64,000 nucleotides of DNA from Liolophura sinensis (Eukaryota; Mollusca; Polyplacophora; Chitonida; Chitonidae), in NCBI RefSeq assembly GCF_032854445.1, contig NC_088299.1, forward strand, positions 15,863,608-15,927,607. The letters run 5' to 3'. The notes under the pieces are model-generated. The model was not told the DNA's origin. It made no database searches and saw only the letters and a list, made by a program, of their open reading frames with translations. The first letter of the stretch is position 1. Every line of letters starts with the position of its first letter. This document shows, piece by piece, positions 22,161-31,400 of the stretch. The position numbers and the translations under genes were made by a program.

Positions 22161-22811
22161 CTACTGTTGCTGTTGCCTTGAAGATTCAAATATATTAACA
22201 TGAAACCCTCCTTTTCGGGCTAGCTCTAAATTTTTCTGGACAAAATCTCTGGGTTCAAAATCTTCTGCACGTTTCATGATTGCACGAAATTCCTCTTGAA
22301 GTTTAGCTTCTTTCAGTTTCAATTTACGGTGAAGTCTCTTACGAAACACAAATTTCATGCGCTTTCGGAGTTTTTTCAGATGATGCCGGTTCATTTTCCT
22401 TCTGCGAATTTTGAGAATATTTTTTGCCAGTTTTTCCACCTTGGTCTTCTCAGGTGCCATGATTTCCTTTTCTGTGCATGGTTCCACAATGGGGTTTGAG
22501 AGAGGATGTCCACTGATAAGAGACGGGCATTCAAAGATATTGTTCTCCATAACCTTTCCCTTGTGAATAACCCTAAGAACACTTGTAGTTGGCAGGTTAT
22601 ATTCCAAACTGAAGTTCAACTCAGAGGGTGAGACTGAGAGATTTCTGGGGATTTCTGCGTGACGTTGTAACCCCAGGATGTGGGGAGGAACCTCAAGCTG
22701 TCTGGAACTGGCCATATTGGCTACACAAGACCAGTCACCCAGTGTCCTCATGGATGGAGATTTTTTTCCCCCTGGAATCATACAGAGGAGTACAGGTTTC
22801 TTTATTCTCAC
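22161..22811 (-). CDS. AURKAIP1: AURKAIP1 / mitochondrial ribosomal protein mS38, last coding exon
   Basis: mS38 is a small-subunit mitoribosomal protein that lies near the decoding region of the 28S subunit; its vertebrate form was first named Aurora kinase A-interacting protein. The diagnostic part is the highly basic carboxy-terminal helix: NILKIRRRKMNRHHLKKLRK and the following KRMKFVFRKRLHRKLKLK correspond closely to vertebrate NVLKIRRRKMNHHKYRKLV and the arginine/lysine-rich stretch after it. The family usually has about 200 residues and this open frame has 216, but it begins without a good ATG. The first in-frame codons are GTG, with an in-frame TGA about 50 bp upstream. This is therefore best read as the last exon, with an acceptor somewhere near 22800-22812. 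A leader-like first exon lies at 24064-23975. The terminal Q-rich tail is not typical of vertebrates. Confidence 0.85.
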   Translation of the reverse strand: MRIKKPVLLCMIPGGKKSPSMRTLGDWSCVANMASSRQLEVPPHILGLQRHAEIPRNLSVSPSELNFSLEYNLPTTSVLRVIHKGKVMENNIFECPSLISGHPLSNPIVEPCTEKEIMAPEKTKVEKLAKNILKIRRRKMNRHHLKKLRKRMKFVFRKRLHRKLKLKEAKLQEEFRAIMKRAEDFEPRDFVQKNLELARKGGFHVNIFESSRQQQQ

Positions 22812-23646
22812 ATAACAGGAGATTGAACAATCAACCTTATACCTTCATTTACAGTTAGCAGTTAGAAGAACCCAAAAAACCGGAGCGGGCAGCCACCTGG
22901 TTTGACCAAAGATCCTATTTACCTTCATTTAATTCTCTTTCATGGTAACCGTCTGCATAAAAAGATAATGAAACAAACTGCATACAGTGCTGTAAAGAGA
23001 GACCACAAATTTTTGATAGGTTTACATGGCCTTAATTTCGCCCACAAAAGTTTATGTTTAGAGGCAAATAAGGGTCGCAAAATAACATTCTTGGCGTTGA
23101 AACTTACGATTTTCTAGTAGAATATTATCCCATGTTCCAAGCAAACCTCAAAACACCTTTCTAAAATCAACAGAACTTTCAAATTCAGGAAAAATGGGGA
23201 TGTTAGTTGTGGACAAAATTTACGATCCTTTAGGGAAACTTTCCTGTACAAGTTAGGTACAAACCCTGTATGGCCTTGAAATATATTCCAAGGTGGCATA
23301 AACCAGTTATTGTCAATCACTCTGTATACGTTGTGTAAGTTTATTACACTATAATCAAAGAGTTAGGACAGTCAAAGGAAGTCAGAGGAAAGATGTCAAT
23401 GACCCCGACTAGAAAAAAAAAATGGAGGTTACCATCTTCCACCACTGGAGATTAAATTGGGATTAAACACAACACTGGTAATATTTCAGCGAGATACGGG
23501 GACACCTGGGGCTGATGCAGGTTACCAAGGCCTGATGTAGGCCATTTCTGAGTGTGTCCAAAGAGTTTGGGTGTCGAGAGGTGGATGAACCTAAATGACA
23601 AATTCTTTTTTACTTGCAAGAATAAAAATTAAAACTGACAGCTTTG

Positions 23647-23862
23647 TTATTCAACAGGGTGCCCTGGGCCACTGGACATGACTGTTCCAGTCAACGCACC
23701 ACCAAAAACTGTAACATTTTCTTCTTTTTTGAGTACAGGAAACTGTTTTAACTTCTTGTGGTCATCATTCAAAGTCCTCTTTGCCCAGGTGGGCACAGGC
23801 TGTATGCTTGACAGTTTTTCAGGCATCTCGCAGGGGAGAATGTGGTTTTCTTTATGTTCTGC
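23647..23862 (-). CDS. unassigned coding-like exon near AURKAIP1
   Basis: A 71-codon open frame without a long ATG-initiated start, ending TAA at 23647-23649. It has protein-like composition, with PVPTWAKRTLNDDHKKLKQF and GGALTGTVMSSGPGHPVE. If the acceptor ending GTGAGCAG near 23860 is used, it is in phase with the leader-like exon at 24064-23975 and would give a protein of about 92 residues. No strong donor lies inside it, so it may be a terminal exon of a separate small gene or an alternative end of AURKAIP1. I do not recognise the family. The acceptor's pyrimidine tract is poor; a better acceptor (TTTCATTTCTAG, about 30 bp upstream) would put it out of frame. Confidence 0.4.
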   Translation of the reverse strand, partial: AEHKENHILPCEMPEKLSSIQPVPTWAKRTLNDDHKKLKQFPVLKKEENVTVFGGALTGTVMSSGPGHPVE

Positions 23863-23974
23863 TCACCTTCCTCTAACCATAAACCTGACAGCCACCCTAG
23901 AAATGAAACAATCTAGAGTAAGAGATTACACGCCAGTGAAACATATTAATTTTAAGCATCTATCACATACATAC

Positions 23975-24064
23975 CTCTCATCATCAGGCATGACAACCTT
24001 TTACAGATAATGCTGATCTGCTGGGATAAGACTGTGGACATGGTACTGGGTAAGTTGCACTAAC
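23975..24064 (-). CDS. leader-like first coding exon (probably AURKAIP1)
   Basis: An acceptor ending TGTTTTCACAG precedes 24064, an ATG lies at 24041, and a donor GTATGT follows 23975. The 22 complete codons read MSTVLSQQISIICKRLSC plus four residues, with basic and hydrophobic residues and no acidic ones, as in a mitochondrial targeting peptide. It ends in phase 1. It fits the missing amino terminus of mS38, but the exon joining it to 22811 was not resolved in phase. Confidence 0.5.
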
Positions 24065-24119
24065 CTGTGAAAACAGAAGAAAACAGTGTTGAATTAAAGC
24101 TGTTATCCAACAGTGTTGC

Positions 24120-24330
24120 TTGGGTGCACACTACTAGTCTTTTACTACTTCTGGTAGCCTGGTAGTTCATGACAATGGGAGGAAAAGAGCAAAAAAGATC
24201 AGCAGGAATTAGTTGGACTTGAACCACAGACCTCTAGATACAATGTCCATTGAGGCTTGTTGTGAAGACCAATGACAACATCGATCTTAGCAGTGCTGGG
24301 CTACATGTACACACTGTAGCTAACGATTCT
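24120..24330 (-). mobile_element. possible tRNA-derived SINE fragment
   Basis: On the minus strand GTGGTTCAAGTCCAAC (about 24213-24228) matches a pol III B box. The flanks have no recognised SINE core or tail. Low confidence. Confidence 0.25.
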
Positions 24331-24399
24331 GCATGCTCTGCAGAAATTGTATGCTGAATAGTAAAATTCAGAATGCCAAAAAAAAGAAGAAAAAACGGA

Positions 24400-24745
24400 A
24401 AGGAATGTACTGGATTTGATAGCTGAGAATAGACAGAGACAAAACAGTGTTGCAAAGTTGGTGGCAGAACAAAAGACAGAAAGAATTACACTGCTGCAAG
24501 TTGACACCGTTCCCACAGTAAACTGCAGTGACAAGTTTCATACAGTCTTGCATAAAGCTTGCATTTTAAAGTTTGGAGGAAATTCAATCATTTTCGAAAA
24601 GGTTTTTGTCAAGTACATGAAAACCACAACACAGACAGGGAAAATTCTTTGAAATACATAATTCTGAAGTAATGTTATTCTCAGAAATGTTTTTGCTTGA
24701 TACTACTAAGTAGTTTTAGACCTACTGTTGAGCTAATTTAATTTC
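24400..24745. other. intergenic, no gene recognised
   Basis: Open frames of about 60-80 codons occur on both strands (24234-24655) but overlap one another and lack splice signals or family motifs. Confidence 0.35.
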
Positions 24746-25025
24746 CTACTTAGAGCCTCAATTTGCATACCAAACTCAATGATTTTCGGAATCTTTGTAA
24801 GGTCATCCACTTCTAGGATGAAACTGCTAACAAAAATTTCATTCCGAAAGCTTCGGCCGTTCTGGAGAAAACGATATTTTAAGCTTATAAATAAAATTCA
24901 AAATGGCCCCCTAATCATGTGACTCACAACACAAAAAGTATAAAGTCGTTTCATATGTTTGTTACTGAAACTCCAAAGTTTGGTATTTCTACCTTTACCA
25001 GTTTTCAAGATAGAAGTCGTCATCG
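24745..25025 (-). repeat. interspersed repeat (family Y), copy 2
   Basis: The reverse complement of this segment is collinear with 11140-11410 over about 270 bp, ending in TTTGGTATGCAAATTGAGG. The shared block with (C)ACATGATTAGG and TTTTGAATTTTATTTATAAG is the best conserved. Confidence 0.65.
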
Positions 25026-25219
25026 CTAGTTTTCACTCTGCATAATGCTACATCCAGAAGGACCATAACAATATATAAAATAGTGCTGTACTCTATCTTG
25101 CAACAATGATGGTCTCAAAACGCTGAGCTTCCGCATCATTTAATATGAGCATACAAGCATTTCCAGCTATATTCACTCATTCTATCAAAACAATCACACT
25201 GTGCTTACTAACAATGAAT

Positions 25220-25574
25220 CTGTCAGCTGGCCGTGATGTCATAGCTGCTATTGGTTGGCCGTGATGTCATAGCTGCTCTGAGCTGGCTGTGATGTCATAG
25301 CTGCTCTGAGCTGGTCGTGATGTCATAGCTGCTCTGAGCTGGCCGTGAATTCATAGCTGCTCTGAGCTGGTCATGACGTCATAGCTGCTCTGAGCTGGAC
25401 GTGATGTCATAGCTGCTCTGAGCTGGCACTGATGTCATTGCTGCTCTGAGCTGGCCGTGATGTCACAGCTGCCATGAGCTGGTCATGATGTCATAGCTGC
25501 TCTGAGCTGGCTGTGATGTCACAGCTGGTCTGAGCTGGCTATGATGTGACAGCTGCTCTGAGCTGGCAGTGATG
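25220..25574. repeat. 28-bp tandem array, left part
   Basis: About 12 units of 28 bp: GAGCTGGCCGTGATGTCATA then GCTGCTCT. Interrupted at 25575 by a 1.2-kb insertion and resumed at about 26806. Confidence 0.9.
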
Positions 25575-26796
25575 CAGGGCTTCTGCTGGCACTCACCACT
25601 CTCGCCAATTGCGAATAAAAATTTGGACTGGTGATAAAATCAGGGAAATGGCGACAGTTTTTGGTGACAGAATGATTTACTCGAGAATATATATACTGGC
25701 TATTGCATAGGTGGAAATGTCGATAGCCTGAAGACTCGCAATACACATGGCCATGTGTTGTTTTTCTGTTTTCCAACGGAAATAATGGGTTGGTGAACAC
25801 AGTTTCGTATAAACCACAAGCGTTTATTTTATTTTTTTAAACAAGCATCACATCGGTTTTCTAAATTATTTAAGAAAAGAAACGGTAGCAGGCCTTCCAC
25901 TGGTGCTCGCCATTGTTGCAAATTTAGAACAATTTTTGAAATGGTGATAAAATTAAAAAAGTATGCGTATGTTTTTGGTGATTTATTTATTTACCTAAGA
26001 AAGTGTACAAACGTTATACACAAATTTCCTGGCGAAGTTTTCCTAGTACTTTTCAGGCATGGGAGTTTTCTGTGGTTTTATGCGTATTTTTATTATTTTT
26101 CTGATGAAAACAATCCATTCACTTTCACTTCAAACGGCTTCATTTCAGCCAAACAACAACAACATAGTCACAGCGATTTGAATTGACAGAAATCTACAAA
26201 GAGGGTTCAGCATTCTTGGAAGGTGACTTACATTAAGTAACGCTTGAAAATCATTTTTGTTAACTAATGAATGTGAACTATGGCATTTTTGGGGATGCCT
26301 TTCATAGCTAAATCTAAAGAAAAAAAATTAAATTAAAAAAAAATAACCATTAAGGGAGATAAATATAGTGTTAGACATGTAAATGAAGTTACCCCCCTTG
26401 AAAAATTTAACTCTTCCACCCTTGAACTAAATTTCTTTTGTCACTAATTTTTCTGATAGAGAAAATTGCATTTTACAAGGACACTACACAGGTTAATTAA
26501 AAAAAGGTTTGATTTTTGTCAACAACAAAAAAATTCGCCATTATTTTGAGGGCAATTGTTCTAAATGTGGCATGGGATAAACTCCAGATATAGCTGGAAG
26601 AGACCTAATTGGCAGATAAAAAAGAGCTACAGATGGAGACCACCAAGACTCTGCTCCCACTCAGTCAGTTGAAGATCACAAAGATTAAGTTAATGCTGCT
26701 AAGACAGTATGGCTAAAGAAAAACTGTATTGGCTACAAAATCTGATAAGTGGCTAAAGTGACTGGCTTAAAAAATACTGACCCAGAGAAAGCCCTG
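25575..26796. mobile_element. hAT-like non-autonomous DNA transposon inside the 28-bp array
   Basis: The insertion begins CAGGGCTTCTGCTGG and ends CCCAGAGAAAGCCCTG, imperfect terminal inverted repeats with the CAGGG start usual for hAT elements. GTGAT lies next to each end, within sequence derived from the array, so the target-site duplication is ambiguous. The left end is repeated at 25889 (CAGGCCTTCCACTGGTGCTCGCC, then GAAATGGTGATAAAATTAAA), 314 bp inside. No transposase was found. Open frames at 25519-25800 and 25941-26186 are not recognised. Confidence 0.55.
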
Positions 26797-26805
26797 GTGA
26801 TCTCA

Positions 26806-27130
26806 GTGCTCTGAGCTGGCCGTGATGTCATAGCTGCTCTGAGCTGGCCGTGATGTCATAGCTGCTCTGAGCTGGCCATGATGTCATAGCTGCTCTGCGC
26901 TGGCCGTGATGTCATAGCCGCCTAAGCTGGCATTGATGTCATAGCTTCTCTGAGCTGGCCGTGATGTCATAGCTGCTCTGAGCTGGCTGTGATGTCATAG
27001 CCGCCTAAGCTGGCATTGATCTCATAGCTGCTCTGAGCTGGCCGTGATGTCATAGCTGCTCTCAGCTGGCATTGATGCTCTGAGCTGGCCGTGATGTCAT
27101 AGCCGCCTAAGCCGGCCATGATGTCATAGC
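26806..27130. repeat. 28-bp tandem array, right part
   Basis: About 12 more units of the same 28-bp repeat, with a variant sub-type (AGCCGCCTAAGCTGGCATTG) that is absent on the left side. Confidence 0.9.
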
Positions 27131-27149
27131 AGCCAGAAACATTGCTGTT

Positions 27150-27419
27150 GATTTATTTAATTTATTCCAGTCGGTTAGCGCGCTATCGCAGCGTAATGAC
27201 TCAGGAGCCTCTCACCAATGCGGTCGCTGTGAGTTCAAGTCCAATTCATGCTGGCTTCCTCTCTGGCCGTACGTGGGAAGGTCTGTCAGCAACCTGCAGA
27301 AGGTCGTGGGTTTCCCCCGGGCTCTGCCCGGTTTCCTCCCACCATAATGTTTGCCGCTGTGGTATAAGTGAAATATTCTTTAGTACAGCGTAAAACACCA
27401 ATCAAATAAATAAATAAAT
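27150..27419 (+). mobile_element. full-length tRNA-derived SINE
   Basis: The head has GGTTAGCGCGCTATCG near the A box and GTGAGTTCAAGTCC as B box (about 27229-27242). The core then reads GTACGTGGGAAGGTCTGTCA, GGTCGTGGGTTTCCCCCGGG, CCACCATAATG and GTATAAGTGAAATATTCTT, with a tail of AAATAAATAAATAAA. The most complete copy in the window; it meets an inverted copy at its tail. Confidence 0.85.
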
Positions 27420-27585
27420 TTAATTTATTTGATTGGTGTCTTACCCTGTACTCAACAATATTTCACTTATACGATGGCAGCCAGCATCCCTCCATGGTGA
27501 TTGAAAACCAGGCAGTGCCCAGGGGAAACCCACGACCATCCACAGGCTGCTGCCTGACCCTACCACTTACGACCGGAGCATTACT
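27420..27585 (-). mobile_element. inverted partial SINE, tail to tail with the previous copy
   Basis: Reads ATTTGATTGGTGTCTTACCC, CAATATTTCACTTATACGA and GGGGAAACCCACGACCATCC, the reverse complement of the SINE core. It lacks the tRNA-like head. The A/T tails of the two copies are fused. Confidence 0.8.
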
Positions 27586-28416
27586 GTTGAAAGATGGCTT
27601 ACCATTGCTGGCTTTGACATGGCTAGATTACTGTTGAAAGATGGTTTACCAATGTTGGCTTTGACATATTACAATTCTTGGAGTTTTAGGGAATCGGTGG
27701 ATAGCAAAAATAAGGTAAAGTTCAAGCCATTTTATTTTTAGTGAAATTGTTAGCGTGGACGTTTATATGAGCGAAGCTGTGCGTTACGGCTGAAATCTCC
27801 AGCTTAGCTTGGGCTAAGCTTCAGGCTGTGCCTCAATGTTCTGTAGTACATGTACTTTAAACTTTAGCAAACGGCAAAAATCAGTATTTCCTCCATTTAG
27901 CTCTCAGTTATTTATCATCTCGTGCTCCTTGCGTGGAACAGGGGTGCTCGAAACTATGCATAACGCATAACATTTACTGAACTTAACTAGAAGTCATGTG
28001 TTCTGTGATTCTTGACTGACTGTAACGTTGAAAATTATTTCCCTTGAAAACAGTTAATAACCGAGATTTCAAACTCACATAAATAATTTCCACTGATTTT
28101 AATACTATGGAAATCATGCACGCATTACAATCCTGATAACCTTACTGAGCAGTCCAAATTCAGTCTTTGATAGATCCCGACACGACAGAAAACTTTTATC
28201 AGCTGAGCTTTCGCAGTTGGATGTCACAGCACATGTTGCCCTTGATCACACAGATGGCGCTACTTACTTCCGCTCAAATGACCTTTGACCAAAACACTCG
28301 TGCTTTCTGTGTGACGGTTTGTCACTTGCAGACGGGTGTTGACATCGGTCAGAATACAGAACTTCTTTTACAGACGGAGACCTGTGCACCACATCAGACA
28401 ACAGGATACCAGCAAA
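27586..28416. other. AGTRAP upstream region
   Basis: Contains an imperfect 46-bp direct duplication (GTTGAAAGATGG..TTACCA at about 27585 and 27631). No TATA box at a fitting distance was identified. The open frame at 28167-28430 overlaps the AGTRAP start in another frame and is not considered a gene; its upper part may be 5' UTR. Confidence 0.4.
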
Positions 28417-28449
28417 ATGGCCCAGGTTGAATCAAATGTGCTGCTAAAG
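28417..28449 (+). CDS. AGTRAP: AGTRAP coding exon 1
   Basis: Eleven codons, MAQVESNVLLK, followed by GTAATTGAC. Corresponds to human MELPAVNLKV. Phase 0. The start ATG sits in AGCAAAATGG, a good context. Confidence 0.8.
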
Positions 28450-31400
28450 GTAATTGACATGGATTAAAATTGAGTGAACTGGCACCGTGATACCGGTAGT
28501 ATTGTCACTGCCATAACTGATAATATGTACGGGTGAAGTCTGGTTGATATCATGTGATCATTTGTCGGCTTTTTTTTTTTTTTTTTTTTTTTTGCAGACA
28601 ACTGAATTTTATACATGATGTGACGCGTTGTAGATATCCTGTGATTGTTATTTAAATATGATCGTATGCACACAGTCGTATCTCCATGTAGCTATCTATC
28701 ATGTCTATGGGGTTGTGTTTTTGTAGAAACATATCCCTATATACAATGACTTTAGGCCTACCGGACACTCCTGGACTCTCAGTGTTCTCTCTTCAGCATA
28801 CTCTTGTCGTCCGCTGTATGACCTGGTTGTCTGTAATCCCCTGTCCATTTCTGTGTCTGATGTATGTCAGTTTAGTGATATTCTTTGGCTCGCAAGCGTC
28901 CGTTGGCCCTAGCCCCAGGTGGTTGTTTCAACTCAACTTAAACCGGGCTGGCCTGGGGGCAACCAATGGCAAGCCATATGCTGATCCATGCCATGTCCGA
29001 TAAGTACTTTCTAAACAATGGCTGTGGTCCAGAACTGGCGTCATCTTTGGTTCTTTCCTCTCGGCTTGCCCGCACATGCAACATCTCACATATATTCCAC
29101 TAGGTAAGGACAAACGAGAGCCAAATTCACCTCACTGTCATCGCTAAAGTAGCAGCCATTTTGCCTTCACCACAGTTATGAGTCTTCCTAGATCACACAT
29201 GCACGTTAAATCTAAAATGACAATCCTAATGGCCGCCCTGTTTAGATATAGTTTGCTGGTTGTGAATATGGGGCTGGTATGCCATTACCAAACGGAATAT
29301 ACCTGGGATGTTGTGTGTGTGCAGGCAAGCTGAGAGGTAAGAACAAGTCCTCACTTCAGTTTTGGACAGCGGCTTTTGTTTAGAAAGGAAGTATCGGACA
29401 TGGCGTGAATCAACATATGGTTTGCCATTGGTTACCCCTGCGACTACGATACTCTGCCAGTTCAGTATAAAGAGAGCAGTTCAAGTAGCCACCTGAGGCT
29501 ACACTGGACCAAAATTTGTCTGTGTACATGACTGAGGAGAAAAACACCTGTGTGAACAACAGCAGTTCGCCATGGCGGAAGAAAAGGCTGATTGGGATCG
29601 ATAGATTGGCTATTTGGCCAATACAAAATTTATGGTGATATGCTTAGGCACATATGCTGTTGTTGAGAGATAGATATTTTTTTTTGCCCAGGAATAATGA
29701 CATGGAGATACGACTTTGTGTCAGTCATGTCAGAAATGTAAAATACAGTCATGTTGTATAGGACTAATTTAATGGAAGATTTATTTATTTATTTATTTCA
29801 TTGGTGTTTTACGCCTTACTGAAGAATATTTCATTTATACGACGGCAGCCAGCATTATGGTGGGGGGGAACTGAGCAGAACCTGGGGGAAACCCACAACC
29901 ATCCGCAGGTTGCTTTTAATCGAAGAGTGCACACTTGTAATGATATGGCATGCTTTTTGTTCATCCCTATTCTAAATAATGAAGGAAATTGAATAACAAC
30001 ATTACATTTATATAATGAACATAATGAATGCTTCCTTACGCTGATATCAGTGGCATTCGATATCCGTAGCATAGTATTGCTTCCTTGGGTGTGTTGTAGT
30101 TTTAATGACTGGTGATATGAGTGTCATTGTAAGTTATATGAGTGTCATTGTAAGTTACATGTATGTCAGTGTTATTCCCAGTGTAGTTTCATGGAATGTC
30201 AATGTAATTCATTTTCCTACAGTACAGGAGCATTCATTGTATAATATACATGTATGTTATTGGTCACTCGCTTTCATTCATCATTTGGATTAGGGACATC
30301 CCCAAAAAATCCTACCTAAATTTTAACAACCAACAGACTGACCATCCATCGGACATACAGACAGACTGACCAACCATCAGACATGCAAACACTGACCAAC
30401 CATCAGACATACAGACAGACTGACCAATCGACAGACATACAGACCACACAACATACAAACAGACAGACTGACCAAACAACAGACAAACAGACTAACCAAA
30501 CAATAGACATGCAGACAGACTGACCAACCAATAGATAAACAAGTAATGGACCAAGCAATAGACATACAAACAGACTGAAAAACCACCAGACACACAGACA
30601 GACTGACCAACGAACAAACAGACAGACAGCCTGACCAAACAATAGACATGCAGACAGACTGACCAACCAACAGATAAACAGACAGACTGACCAAGCAATA
30701 GACATACAAACAGACTGAAAAAACCACCAGACACACAGACAGACTCACCAACGAAAAAACAGATAGACCGACCAAACAATAGACATGCAGACAGACTGAC
30801 CAACCAACAGACAAACAGTGACCAACAAACAGACAGACTGATCAACCAACAGACACACAGACAGACTCACCAATGAACAAACAAACAGACAGACTGACCA
30901 AACAATAGACATAGAGACAGACTGACCAAACATACAGACAGACTGACCAACCAACAGACAAACAGACAGACAGACTGATCAGCCAAAAGACATACAGACA
31001 GACTGACCAACCAACAGACAAACAGACATACAGATCAAAAAACAGACATGCAGACAGACTGACCAACCAACAGACATACAAAAAAAATTGTTGTGTGATG
31101 AAGTGTAGTTTCTGTTATTAATCATTAAGTTGTCTGTTTCAGGGATTTGTGCTGACACACTTTGTGTTGACAGTTTGGTAAGTTCTACCTAAAAATTACT
31201 AAAATTATTACTTGAGGGCAGTTCTTACCACAGTGTTGGATTTTAACCACTGAAATTGCTGTGTCTACTTTCATTGCTCCTGTGGCTTTAATTTAAGAGG
31301 GTTGTGATGTGCCTGAGTTAGCCCGCCATTACCTCTCTGACAAGGCTGTCTGATCTGATAATCTGTACGTGGATGTAGTGCTCCTCCACCATTACCTGTC

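Noticed and set aside
30377-31081. Minus-strand frames with repeated VCLSV/VGQSVCM
   Set aside because: By-products of the CAGA-rich array in AGTRAP intron 1.
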